Assembly: GCA_905214855.1 (NCBI GenBank)
Contig: CAJMNU010000026.1
Location: 1-15,775, forward strand
Length of the DNA stretch: 15,775 nt
Direction of reading: 5' to 3'
From: an uncultured bacterium
GTDB lineage: Bacteria > Bacillota > Clostridia > Lachnospirales > Lachnospiraceae
Shown here: positions 6,809 to 14,845 of the stretch, one piece after another
Layout of the letters: every line of letters begins with the position of its first letter
How positions within the stretch are numbered: the first letter of the stretch is position 1
The notes under the pieces: model-generated
Databases searched by the model: none
Seen by the model: the letters and a program-made list of their open reading frames with translations, nothing else
What the model was told of the DNA's origin: nothing
Position numbers and translations under genes: made by a program

Positions 6809-6846
6809 CAGCGCAGATAGTGTTCGATCTATCTGCGCTGTTTTTT
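6809..6846 (+). terminator. Strong intrinsic terminator of the wall-binding protein gene
   Basis: A perfect 12-bp stem, CAGCGCAGATAG (6809-6820) with its complement (6829-6840), has an 8-nt loop and is followed at once by six T. The T run is only on the plus-strand side, so it serves the gene at 5754-6650; any effect on the converging kinase gene would be weaker. Confidence 0.92.
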
Positions 6847-6863
6847 GTGTATCATGTTCTGTT

Positions 6864-9209
6864 TTAATCTGTTTGATTTGTTTGTGAATAAGAAGGAGGA
6901 GACTGGATCGGAAAGCAAAGTTCTGCCTTGAAGAAATCTCCATCAATATAGATCGTAAATGTGCCTTTTTGCAGTTCAGTCAGGTTTTTGGCAATGGAAA
7001 GACCAAGACCGCTTCCCTCTGTACTTCGGGAAACATCACCACGTACAAAACGCTCTGTCAACTCTTCAGGACGTATATTTAATGGATTGGCGGAAATATT
7101 TTTGATCGTAAAGTATACATTGGATTCTTTTACAAAAACGTCAATATATACACGACTCTGTTCCATTGCGTATTTACATGCATTGTTGTATAAGTTTTCC
7201 AGTATTCTCCACATGCGTCGTCCATCTGCTGCAATGATAATGCTTTCTTTTGGGAGATTCATTACCATAGAGAGGTGTCTTGAAGCGAATTTTTCTTCGA
7301 ATTCACCAGCAGTCTGTTGGACAAGTTCTACAAGATCGATATTCATGATCTCAAGTTTCATGTTTCCGGAACTTGCCTTGGACGCTTCAACCAGATCTTC
7401 TGTCAGTGTTTTGAGACGCTGGGATTTTTGATCTAGTACCTCCAAATATTTAAGGATCTTGGGATCTGTGATCTGTTCTCTTTTTATCAGATCCACATAG
7501 TTTATGATAGAAGTCAGAGGTGTTTTGATATCATGTGATACATTTGTGATCAAATCCGCTTTTAAACGTTCGCTGCGGACTTTTTCCTGTAATGCGGTTT
7601 CCAGTCCGGAACTGATATTGTTGATATTTTCTGCCATTTCCCGTTCTTTTCCAGAAAAATCATCCAGATGAACTTTGTAATTGGTCTCTCCTGAGGCAAG
7701 ATGCTGGAGAGCTGAGTTGAGTTTATCCTGCTGGATCGCACTTAACAAAAGATGATAGAGCAGAAAGAGGCTCAGACCAATCCAGAGAAGTAGGAGTGGG
7801 ATACTGAAAAGACTCCACAGCTGTCCCGGATACATAAACAGGAGATAACTTCCTGCTCCAATCAGAATGGTGCAGGCGATCAGGTAGGATATCGAGATGA
7901 TCAGTAAAGCAACAGAAAATCTCTTGTGGGAAATCGAGAGGCGCATAGCGTGGATGCAATGGCTTGTTATACTATTTTCCCATATTGTTTTTGCTTTATA
8001 GCGCCGCAAAAGACCAAATGAGGTAAAGAATGCAGCGAGATAGAATACAAGGATAAGCAGGATCTTTTCCCAATAAAACCAATGTTCCACAGGTACAAGG
8101 ATATGAATTAGCTTACAACCGATCCTCTGGTATAAAAATAGCCCGATGAGTGTTCCAATCAGACAGAAAAATAGGAAAAATTCTGTCTTTATCTGGTCAA
8201 ATTTGTGGAGATGGATCTCTCCAGAATGATCCTGATGTCCAGAATATACGATGAGAGCGAGAAACGTAACCAGACAGATCAGAAGGCTGAATGTAGTCAG
8301 CCACAGGCTTTGGATATAGGTTGTGCGTGTTTCCTGATATGATATGGATGCTTCATAGTACATATCTTCATACGGGTAAGAGGTATCAATGAGAAGCCAG
8401 ATATCATATGTACCGTTTTCGTAGGGAGCAGCCTGTTCTGCTGTCACATTTAAAGAGTGGATGGGCTGGGAAAAATTGGTGAAATCATTAGGAAGTTCAC
8501 TGGCAATATAAATATATTTTCCGACCTTTTTCCATTCTTCCATGGAGATCTTAGGGGCATTAGAAAATAAAATAGGCTGATCTGATTCCTGATCTTTATA
8601 TGTGATCTGAAAATAAAAGTTTGTCTGGTTGGTCAGGAAAAATTCATTTACATAGTAGTAAGCCCCAAGATAGGTAAGTACCTCTTTGGAAAGTTCTTCC
8701 ATAGTCGTTTCAGCGGCAAGAGTCTGTGCGGCATTCAGATCATCTGTATTGTACTTGGGATCATAGGCTTTCCAGTCAACAAGAAAAGTTTCTGTATCTG
8801 TGCCAGAAAGTGAAGTTGGCTCAAAAGCGACATTCCAGTTGGGATCAAGATAGTATCCATGCGATTTTGCATATAGGATAAATTCATTTATGGAATAACT
8901 GCACATGTCACCGGGTCCATAATAGGTATCTACGATGACTTTTGAATAATCCACCTTTCCATTGGTCTCAAATGCATCACGGCATTGTACATACTGAAAG
9001 ATCTTCCATGCATCTTCCTTGACCTGATCAGAGAAGAATGCAGTATCTTCATAGGTTTCTGTGCGAAGCCATCCGATTCCGTGACCATAGTGTTCATTGT
9101 GGTATAAAAAACCGATACAGGTCAGTGCAACTGCAATAAAACACAAATGGATCGCCAGAAGAACCGATTTTTTGAAATAAAAAGATAGAGAAGTGTGTTT
9201 TTGCATCAT
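6864..9209 (-). CDS. Membrane sensor histidine kinase, six predicted helices
   Basis: A 781-residue sensor kinase. A first membrane helix (residues about 15-36) is followed by a 260-residue extracellular region rich in Tyr and Asp. Five more helices follow, at about 302-322, 344-362, 381-401, 431-456 and 463-489. A HAMP-like linker and dimerisation helix lead to the H box NVSHDIKTPLTS with phosphoacceptor His559. The ATPase domain has the N box with Asn675-Asn676 and the G box GSGLGL at 732-737, so it looks catalytically complete. The ligand is unknown. The long extracellular part and extra helices are unlike a two-helix kinase. The gene starts 12 bp after the response regulator gene ends; AGGGG precedes two adjacent ATG codons, either of which could be used. 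The two proteins form a two-component pair. Confidence 0.93.
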   Translation of the reverse strand: MMQKHTSLSFYFKKSVLLAIHLCFIAVALTCIGFLYHNEHYGHGIGWLRTETYEDTAFFSDQVKEDAWKIFQYVQCRDAFETNGKVDYSKVIVDTYYGPGDMCSYSINEFILYAKSHGYYLDPNWNVAFEPTSLSGTDTETFLVDWKAYDPKYNTDDLNAAQTLAAETTMEELSKEVLTYLGAYYYVNEFFLTNQTNFYFQITYKDQESDQPILFSNAPKISMEEWKKVGKYIYIASELPNDFTNFSQPIHSLNVTAEQAAPYENGTYDIWLLIDTSYPYEDMYYEASISYQETRTTYIQSLWLTTFSLLICLVTFLALIVYSGHQDHSGEIHLHKFDQIKTEFFLFFCLIGTLIGLFLYQRIGCKLIHILVPVEHWFYWEKILLILVFYLAAFFTSFGLLRRYKAKTIWENSITSHCIHAMRLSISHKRFSVALLIISISYLIACTILIGAGSYLLFMYPGQLWSLFSIPLLLLWIGLSLFLLYHLLLSAIQQDKLNSALQHLASGETNYKVHLDDFSGKEREMAENINNISSGLETALQEKVRSERLKADLITNVSHDIKTPLTSIINYVDLIKREQITDPKILKYLEVLDQKSQRLKTLTEDLVEASKASSGNMKLEIMNIDLVELVQQTAGEFEEKFASRHLSMVMNLPKESIIIAADGRRMWRILENLYNNACKYAMEQSRVYIDVFVKESNVYFTIKNISANPLNIRPEELTERFVRGDVSRSTEGSGLGLSIAKNLTELQKGTFTIYIDGDFFKAELCFPIQSPPSYSQTNQTD

Positions 9210-9221
9210 ATCAAACCCCTG

Positions 9222-9917
9222 TTACTGTTTTTCGATTTTATAGCCAACACCCCATACTACCTTGAGATAGCGTGGTTCTCTTGGATTGATCTCAATCTTT
9301 TCGCGGATATGACGGATATGTACTGCCACAGTATTGTCTGCTCCAATTGCCTCTTCGTTCCAAATCTGCTCATAAATCTGATCAATGGAAAATACTTTTC
9401 CTGCATTTTTGACTAGAAGAAAAAGAATGTTATATTCAATTGGGGTCAGTTTGATCGGTTCTCCGTCTACTGTGACTTCTTTGTTCTCGTCATTGATCTG
9501 TAATCCTCCACATTTATAAATCTGGCTGCTGCCTTGCTGGTTCATATTGCCAAGCTGGGTATAGCGGCGCAGCTGAGATTTGACGCGTGCTACCAATTCC
9601 AGTGGATTAAATGGTTTGGTGAGGTAGTCATCTGCTCCGATATTCAGTCCAAGGATCTTGTCTGTATCTTCAGACTTGGCAGAGAGTATGATGATCGGGA
9701 TACTGCTGGTTTCTCGGATCTTTAAAGTGGTGCGGATACCATCCAGTCCGGGCATCATCACATCTATAATAAGAAGGTCTGCTGGTTCTTTTTCCAGAAT
9801 CTCCAGAGCTTCAAATCCATCATAGGCTTTTATAACACGGAATCCTTCACCGGTCAGATAGATATCGATCGCTTCCACAATTTGTTTATCATCATCACAA
9901 ACTAGAATGGTTTGCAT
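9222..9917 (-). CDS. OmpR/PhoB-family response regulator
   Basis: A 231-residue response regulator of standard length. Receiver domain, residues 1-115: acidic pocket Asp8-Asp10, phosphorylated Asp52 in IIDVMMPG, Ser79 in ILSAK, and Lys101 in LTKPFNP. The C-terminal winged helix of OmpR type (about 130-231) shows LTPIEYNILFLLVKNAGKVFS, the recognition region NTVAVHIRHIREKIE and the final GVGYKIEKQ. It is the partner of the kinase encoded 12 bp downstream. AGGAGG about 8 nt before the ATG supports the start. I could not identify a convincing promoter in the 160 bp upstream; TATACT (minus strand, 10035-10040) is a possible -10 without a good -35. Confidence 0.95.
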   Translation of the reverse strand: MQTILVCDDDKQIVEAIDIYLTGEGFRVIKAYDGFEALEILEKEPADLLIIDVMMPGLDGIRTTLKIRETSSIPIIILSAKSEDTDKILGLNIGADDYLTKPFNPLELVARVKSQLRRYTQLGNMNQQGSSQIYKCGGLQINDENKEVTVDGEPIKLTPIEYNILFLLVKNAGKVFSIDQIYEQIWNEEAIGADNTVAVHIRHIREKIEINPREPRYLKVVWGVGYKIEKQ

Positions 9918-10077
9918 ACCATATTCCTCCTTTAAAATTCAAATATTTTTGTACTATCATGAATATAAGTTTCATATAAAGATATTTATCGAGAAAATTC
10001 CTTGTTTCTTGTATATTCCTGCGGTACTGATTTTAGTATACACCATAAAAAAGAAAAAAACAGTTAAATTTTTTCTT

Positions 10078-10101
10078 AAAATTGTAAACGCTTACAATTT
10101 T
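10078..10101. promoter_or_regulatory. CcpA cre-like palindrome
   Basis: The core TGTAAACGCTTACA (10083-10096) fits the catabolite-response element consensus TGWAANCGNTNWCA at every defined base. The symmetry extends outward to a 10-bp inverted repeat, AAAATTGTAA and TTACAATTTT, around ACGC. It lies between the response regulator gene and the divergent sRNA promoter. Its centre is 61-62 bp before the predicted sRNA start, a position typical of activation, and it could also affect the regulator gene. Another LacI-family protein could equally be the ligand. Confidence 0.6.
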
Positions 10102-10115
10102 TTATGTAAAACCTA

Positions 10116-10144
10116 TTGATTTTTTTTTAATTTTCATATATGAT
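10116..10144 (+). promoter_or_regulatory. Promoter of the small RNA candidate
   Basis: TTGATT (10116-10121) and TATGAT (10139-10144) are 17 bp apart, and the spacer is mostly T. It points away from the response regulator gene and towards a terminator with no protein gene between, so its product would be a short untranslated RNA. Confidence 0.65.
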
Positions 10145-10150
10145 GTAGTT

Positions 10151-10270
10151 AGTATATAGGAAAAACCTATGTATGATAGTAAACCTTTGCCAGCCCTTTC
10201 CCTGGGGCGTGTTGCCTAAATACTCAGGCAACAGAAAAGACCTCATCTTCCCCGGATGAGGTCTTTTTTT
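10151..10270 (+). ncRNA. Candidate small RNA, about 120 nt, family not recognised
   Basis: A compact transcription unit runs from the promoter at 10116-10144 to a strong terminator. Four hairpins can be drawn. The first is a 9-bp stem GTATATAGG/CCTATGTAT (10152-10174, one G-U at each of two positions) with loop AAAAA. The second is a short CCAG/CTGG stem (10190-10205) with loop CCCTTTCC. The third is an 8-bp stem TGTTGCCT/AGGCAACA (10210-10233). The last is the terminator hairpin, with loop TTCCCCG. No start codon with a ribosome site leads into an open frame. Both genes next to it are on the other strand, so it is not the leader of a neighbouring gene. The exposed UUCCC-type loops resemble those with which some Gram-positive sRNAs bind Shine-Dalgarno sequences; this is inference. 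I do not recognise 6S, SRP, tmRNA or a known riboswitch. Confidence 0.6.
10235..10270 (+). terminator. Intrinsic terminator of the small RNA candidate
   Basis: AAAAGACCTCATC (10235-10247) pairs perfectly with 10255-10267 around a 7-nt loop, and a run of seven T (10264-10270) completes it. Read on the minus strand the same stem is followed by TTTTCTGTT, so it may also stop transcripts leaving the phosphotransferase gene at 10327. Confidence 0.9.
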
Positions 10271-10308
10271 AGTGCTTGGAATGTGAATGCGAATATAAGA
10301 GGAAATGA

Positions 10309-10322
10309 TGTAAGTACTTACA
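10309..10322. promoter_or_regulatory. Perfect 14-bp palindrome TGTAAGTACTTACA
   Basis: An exact palindrome stands four bases past the stop codon of the minus-strand phosphotransferase gene. Its half-sites TGTAA and TTACA, with 4 bp between, are the same as in the cre-like site at 10083-10096, but the centre GTAC lacks the CG of a cre. The protein that would bind it is unknown. Confidence 0.5.
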
Positions 10323-10326
10323 AATT

Positions 10327-11076
10327 CTATTGGTACTCACAGACATTAATCCAACTATTTAACAATTCCTGTTCAGCCGGACGCTTTTTGGTGAGCTGTG
10401 CAGCTGCTACGATCGGAAGCCATTTCTGTACATAACGTTTTGCTGTAGCTGTTTTTTCACAGAAAAGATTCATATACATATCAGCCAGTTTCTGATCTTC
10501 CAGACAGAAGAGGAGATATGTTCTTGCAACGTCTGCACTGGCATTGCCCTGTGTAGCATGTACCCAGTCTAATATGTACATCTTGCCTTCCGGATTTACG
10601 ATGATATTGCTTGGATTGAAGTCGCCGTGGCATAACTTGGTATGTTTTGGCATACCATCAAGACGGGTCAGCAATTCATAGCGCACAGAATCAGAAATTT
10701 CGTCCAGCTCGTTGATCTGGCGGATCATCTTATCTTTTAGTTTGTTTAAAAGAGGACAGTTCTTGGAATGTACAAGAAGCTGCAGATCAACAAATTGGTT
10801 CATATAGTTTTCAATCTGTTCCGGATGTTCTTTCATTAATTGTGCTAAAGTTGGACCTTCGATAAACTCTTTAGTGATAGACCACTTGCCATCTGCTACA
10901 GTAACAGCGAGTGTCTTTGGTACATTGATATCTTCTAGTTCTTCTACACGGGCTGTGATCAGCGCCTCATTTAAAACTTCTGCTTTTGGAAAGCCTTCAC
11001 AAAATTCTTTGATCGCCTTATCCCCGTCGCGATATACACATTTTGTTGCACTTTCAGAAATTAATTCTCTTGCCAT
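10327..11076 (-). CDS. APH/choline-kinase-fold phosphotransferase
   Basis: A 249-residue kinase-like protein of the aminoglycoside phosphotransferase superfamily (APH, Pfam PF01636 type). The catalytic loop is HGDFNPSN (His150 to Asn157, catalytic Asp152), followed by the metal-binding Asp170 in ILDWVHA. The N-lobe shows the ATP-site lysine region DGDKAIKEF and a hinge ITKEFIEGPTLAQL. The substrate cannot be read from sequence. The family includes antibiotic kinases, choline, fructosamine and homoserine kinases, and maltokinases, and nothing here points to drug resistance. It is shorter than most APH enzymes (about 260-300). It follows glgB on the same strand after a 206-bp gap (11077-11282). 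In that gap I see no firm promoter or terminator, only a possible TATAGT (minus strand, 11183-11188). A link to sugar phosphorylation is a guess from context. AGGAGAGG precedes the start. Confidence 0.8.
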   Translation of the reverse strand: MARELISESATKCVYRDGDKAIKEFCEGFPKAEVLNEALITARVEELEDINVPKTLAVTVADGKWSITKEFIEGPTLAQLMKEHPEQIENYMNQFVDLQLLVHSKNCPLLNKLKDKMIRQINELDEISDSVRYELLTRLDGMPKHTKLCHGDFNPSNIIVNPEGKMYILDWVHATQGNASADVARTYLLFCLEDQKLADMYMNLFCEKTATAKRYVQKWLPIVAAAQLTKKRPAEQELLNSWINVCEYQ

Positions 11077-11282
11077 AGTAAACCTCTCCTTCCGTCAATA
11101 AAAATCAAGTCAGTACAATGAAAGTTGATACATCATAAAATCCTCAAATGTTAGGATATTATCTTTTGTTTGCTCCTATTTTACTATATTTTGCCAAAAA
11201 TGTACAGAGTTTTCTCAAAAAAATGTAATATTTGCACAAATTAATTTTTTAACAATGTAAGGGCTTTTGTCTGCATACTGTA

Positions 11283-13220
11283 TCAGGAAAAACGAAAGAC
11301 AGCTGTGCCATATGCTGGAAGTGGGTAGGCGATGGAGTATGGCTGACCGTCACATTCTTGTTTGACGGCACGGAATGTCTGCTTTTTGGAGCGTGCGGGG
11401 TAAAGTCCGTTTGCGCTGTCAAGGATCAGGGAATAGTTTCCTTTTTGGGGAACGCCGACACGGTAATCAGGTCGTTCCATTGGAGTGAAATTGCAGACAA
11501 AAAGAAGATTTTTTTTGCCTGTCTTGTCACGGCGTACAAAACTGAAAATACTGCGGTCTCCATCATTGGCATTGATCCATGAGAAGCCGTTCCAATCATT
11601 GTCCATAGTATAAAGGGCAGGGTAGGATGTATAGAGATGGAGCAGTCCTTTGACATAATTTTGCAGATCTTTGTGTTTTTCCTCTTCACAAAGATGCCAG
11701 TCAAGTGCTACTTTTTCGTCCCATTCATGGAATTGGGCAAAATCCTGCCCCATAAACAGCAGTTTCTTTCCGGGATGTCCGATCATAAAGGTATAACCGG
11801 CTTTCAGATTAGCAAATTTATCATCATAAAGCCCTGGCATTTTGTTGATCATGGAACATTTGAGATGCACCACTTCATCATGGGACAATGGAAGGATATA
11901 GTTTTCACTGGTAGCATATGTCATGCCAAAAGTCATCTTATTATGGTTATATTTGCGGAAATATGGATCTAATTTCATATATTCCAGAAAATCATGCATC
12001 CATCCCATGTTCCATTTGAAAGTGAAACCTAATCCGTCCTCCTCTGGCTTTTTGGTGACATTTGGCCAGGCAGTAGACTCTTCTGCGATGACCATAGCAC
12101 CATTACCGCGTCTGGAAATGACACTGTTTAAATGTTTGAAGAATTCAATGGCTTCCAGATTCTGGTTGCCGCCATATTTGTTAGGAATCCATTGTCCATT
12201 TTGCCGTCCATAATTCAGATAGAGCATGGAAGCGACAGCATCTACACGAAGCCCATCTACATGATATTTCTCGATCCAGTATAATGCATTGCTGATCAAA
12301 AAGTTGGAGACTTCATATTTTCCATAATCAAATACCTTTGTACCCCAATCAGGGTGTTCTCCTTTGCGTGGGTCAGCGTATTCATAGAGCGGTTCACCAT
12401 CAAATTCGGCCAGACCATGTGCATCTTTAGGAAAATGTGCCGGAACCCAGTCTAAGATGACTCCAATACCTTTTTGGTGCATGTAGTTGACAAAATACAT
12501 AAATTCTTTTGCAGATCCATAGCGTGAGGTGGGGGCAAAATAGCCAGTCACCTGATATCCCCATGAACCGTCAAATGGGTGTTCTGCAATTCCCATGAGT
12601 TCTACATGAGTGTACCCCATGTCGTGTACATAGTCTGCAAGTTCATGTGCTGCTTCTTTATATGTATAATATCCGTCTTTTATGTCTCTGCTTTTTTTGC
12701 GCCAAGAGCCAAGGTGGACTTCATAGATGGAAATGGGGCTTGTGACAGGATCTGTTTGAGCACGCTTTTTCATCCAAGCACTGTCTTTCCAATTGAATTT
12801 GGAGAGATCTGTAGTAATGGAAGCAGTACCGGGGCGGTATTCTGACTGGAAGGCAAAAGGATCTGCCTTATATAGGATTTTTCCGTTTTTTGTAAAAATC
12901 GCAAATTTATATAGAGCATCAACTGAAAGATCTGGGACAAACACTTCATAAATACCTGAACTTCCCAAAAGGTGCATGGGAGTCGCTTCCGGATCCCATT
13001 GGTTGAAATCGCCCACAACTCCAACAGCGGCAGCATGGGGAGCCCAGACGGCAAAATAAATGCCGTCTTTCTGGTCTATGGTTTTTGGATGCGCTCCAAG
13101 TTTTTCATAGATTTCATAATGCGTTCCATTGCCGAAAAGATAGCGGTCAGTTTCAGTTAGAAATCCAGTTTCTTTTGTTGTGTTTTTAACGAACTTTTTT
13201 TGTTTCTTTGTTTTTGTCAT
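11283..13220 (-). CDS. glgB: 1,4-alpha-glucan branching enzyme
   Basis: Makes the alpha-1,6 branch points of glycogen by cutting and re-attaching alpha-1,4 chains (GH13, EC 2.4.1.18). The 645 residues match the family length. After about 30 lysine-rich residues comes a CBM48/N1 domain with GDFNQWDP (70-77). The barrel follows, with IYEVHLGSW (165-173), ELMGIAEHPFDGSWGYQ (from 207) and DWVPAHFPKD (257-266). Catalytic residues are in place: Asp327 in GLRVDAV, Glu380 in IAEES and Asp448 in LSHDEV. The ribosome site GGGGAGG lies inside the last codons of the upstream GH13 gene, 4 bp separates the two reading frames, and translation is probably coupled. No glycogen synthase (glgA) or glgC lies in the window. 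Confidence 0.97.
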   Translation of the reverse strand: MTKTKKQKKFVKNTTKETGFLTETDRYLFGNGTHYEIYEKLGAHPKTIDQKDGIYFAVWAPHAAAVGVVGDFNQWDPEATPMHLLGSSGIYEVFVPDLSVDALYKFAIFTKNGKILYKADPFAFQSEYRPGTASITTDLSKFNWKDSAWMKKRAQTDPVTSPISIYEVHLGSWRKKSRDIKDGYYTYKEAAHELADYVHDMGYTHVELMGIAEHPFDGSWGYQVTGYFAPTSRYGSAKEFMYFVNYMHQKGIGVILDWVPAHFPKDAHGLAEFDGEPLYEYADPRKGEHPDWGTKVFDYGKYEVSNFLISNALYWIEKYHVDGLRVDAVASMLYLNYGRQNGQWIPNKYGGNQNLEAIEFFKHLNSVISRRGNGAMVIAEESTAWPNVTKKPEEDGLGFTFKWNMGWMHDFLEYMKLDPYFRKYNHNKMTFGMTYATSENYILPLSHDEVVHLKCSMINKMPGLYDDKFANLKAGYTFMIGHPGKKLLFMGQDFAQFHEWDEKVALDWHLCEEEKHKDLQNYVKGLLHLYTSYPALYTMDNDWNGFSWINANDGDRSIFSFVRRDKTGKKNLLFVCNFTPMERPDYRVGVPQKGNYSLILDSANGLYPARSKKQTFRAVKQECDGQPYSIAYPLPAYGTAVFRFS

Positions 13221-13224
13221 GATT

Positions 13225-14568
13225 TTATACCTCCCCTAATGATACGATGATTCCCTGATTTTCTTTGAGTGTAACATGCAGATGACCATTTTCTATCCTG
13301 TAAGTTTCACCATGTAATAAATCTTTGACAGATGTGTTTGGACAGGAGGCAGGAACAGGAATAGAAAGTACAGCTTCCTTATCGTCATTGTTGAGGGCGG
13401 TCAGCATACAACATCCATCTTTTTCCCGTAAGAATGCATACTGGCGGTTTGTCAGGAGGAGTTCCTGATAACGTCCTTTGTGATAGGCTGGATAAGCAGT
13501 ATGGATTCTGGCAAGGGAAGCGATGAGATCTGTCAGTTCACAATAGTGTGATGGAATATCAGCAGGAGAAAAAGCAGGGCGAAGTGCATCGTCACTGGTG
13601 CGGTTGCGCTGACCTTGGATTCCCCATTCACTTCCATAATAAACAGATGGGATTCCCGGAAGAGTAAACAGACAGGTGTAAACAGGAGCTAAATGCTGTT
13701 TGTTGAGCAGCTTACTGGCAATCCTATCTTCATCATGATTATCCACAAATGTATAGAGAGAAGGGGCAATCTGTTCCAGACGTTTTACATTGTGGGCAAT
13801 TTCAAAGTAGTTGTGATCATTGTGACCAGAATAAATACTTTTGTGAAGTTCATAGTTAGTGACTGAGTGGAGCATAGATGGATTTACCCATCGGGAATAT
13901 TCTCCATGTATGACTTCTCCCATCAGCCAGAAATCAGGTTTCATTTGAGAGGTTCTCTGACGCATTTCTTCCATAAAATGAAAATCTAAAATATTGGCAC
14001 AGTCCAGACGGATGCCGTCAATATCAAAGGTATCGATCCAATACTGGATCACGTCAAATAAATATTGGCGGACTTCTGCGTTAAAAAGATTAAGACAGGG
14101 AAGTTCATAGTGTCCTTGCCAAGCCTCATATCCAAAAGAATCCCCCATAGGACTGCCCCAACTAAAATTGATTCCCTTATACCAGTCACGGTAATGGGAG
14201 GATTCTCTTTTGCTTTGTATATCTTGGAATGCGAAAAATTCTCTTCCAGTATGATTAAAGACTCCATCCACAACCACGTGTATCCCCTCTTTATGACAGA
14301 GAGAAACGAAACGGGTAAAATCTTTTGTGTCTCCTAAACGGCGGTCAACCATTTTGTAATCTCTTGTATCATAGCCATGTGTGCTGGATTCAAACAGCGG
14401 ACCAATATAGATAGCCGTCATCCCTAGTTTTTTTAAGTGAGGAATCCATTGTTCCAGTTCCAAAAAACGATGTGCTACCGGTTCTGTGCTGATATTCTCT
14501 CTGGGAGAGCCGGTCATTCCCAGAGGATACATGTGGTAAAATACAGCTTTTTCATACCACGTACTCAT
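13225..14568 (-). CDS. GH13 alpha-amylase-family hydrolase
   Basis: A 447-residue cytoplasmic GH13 enzyme (no signal peptide), likely a small maltodextrin-acting hydrolase of the neopullulanase/cyclomaltodextrinase type or a related glycosidase. The conserved regions are DGVFNHTG (101-108), GIRLDCAN (185-192, nucleophile Asp189), LMGEVIHG (215-222, acid/base Glu218) and FVDNHDEDRI (274-283, stabiliser Asp279). A C-terminal beta domain follows residue about 370. It lacks the N-terminal domain of neopullulanases, so the specificity is uncertain. The frame is open from an ATG at 14583, but the GGAGG eight bases before the ATG at 14568 selects the latter, which starts MSTWYEKAVFYH as usual for this group. 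It probably trims or rearranges glucan chains for GlgB, to which it is coupled. Confidence 0.9.
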   Translation of the reverse strand: MSTWYEKAVFYHMYPLGMTGSPRENISTEPVAHRFLELEQWIPHLKKLGMTAIYIGPLFESSTHGYDTRDYKMVDRRLGDTKDFTRFVSLCHKEGIHVVVDGVFNHTGREFFAFQDIQSKRESSHYRDWYKGINFSWGSPMGDSFGYEAWQGHYELPCLNLFNAEVRQYLFDVIQYWIDTFDIDGIRLDCANILDFHFMEEMRQRTSQMKPDFWLMGEVIHGEYSRWVNPSMLHSVTNYELHKSIYSGHNDHNYFEIAHNVKRLEQIAPSLYTFVDNHDEDRIASKLLNKQHLAPVYTCLFTLPGIPSVYYGSEWGIQGQRNRTSDDALRPAFSPADIPSHYCELTDLIASLARIHTAYPAYHKGRYQELLLTNRQYAFLREKDGCCMLTALNNDDKEAVLSIPVPASCPNTSVKDLLHGETYRIENGHLHVTLKENQGIIVSLGEV

Positions 14569-14602
14569 ACGTCTGTCCTCCATTGTCCTGTATTTGATCC
14601 TG

Positions 14603-14827
14603 TTACAGAGACAGTTCCTGCTTTTTTGCTCTTCTTAAAAGAAACTGATATCGAAGCTGGGCAGCATTCATCTCGTAGATGTAACAGTCCACTAAAAGTG
14701 GATCGGATACCTCCTCAAAATGGTTTCTTGCCAGCTGCAGTTGTCCCTGTGTCTGCTGGATCTCTGTTTTTAACCTCTGATCGATCTGAGGTTTTTTCTT
14801 TGCTTTTTTAAATATGCAGATATTCAT
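14603..14827 (-). CDS. DUF2508 family (YaaL-like) small protein
   Basis: A 74-residue basic protein resembling the DUF2508/YaaL family, which is of similar size. The typical pattern is visible: a helical first half (QIDQRLKTEIQQTQGQLQLARNHFEEV), then SDPLLVDCYIYEMNAAQLRYQFLLRRAK, where the aromatic-containing second helix ends in LLRxA. Its function is unknown. In many Firmicutes yaaL-type genes lie beside recR, so this position at the head of a glucan operon is odd. The stop codon is 34 bp before the GH13 start, and the two are likely cotranscribed. AGGAG at 14838-14842 lies 10 nt before the start. Confidence 0.75.
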   Translation of the reverse strand: MNICIFKKAKKKPQIDQRLKTEIQQTQGQLQLARNHFEEVSDPLLVDCYIYEMNAAQLRYQFLLRRAKKQELSL

Positions 14828-14845
14828 TTTTGCTCATCTCCTAAT

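Noticed and set aside
9907..10119. 70-codon plus-strand open frame upstream of the response regulator
   Set aside because: No ribosome binding site, rich in Ile/Lys/Phe as any AT-rich DNA gives, and it runs through the control region and the cre-like site.
10327..11076. Aminoglycoside resistance gene
   Set aside because: Only the general APH-fold motifs are present. The protein is short, chromosomal in context and beside glucan genes, with no mobile element near it.
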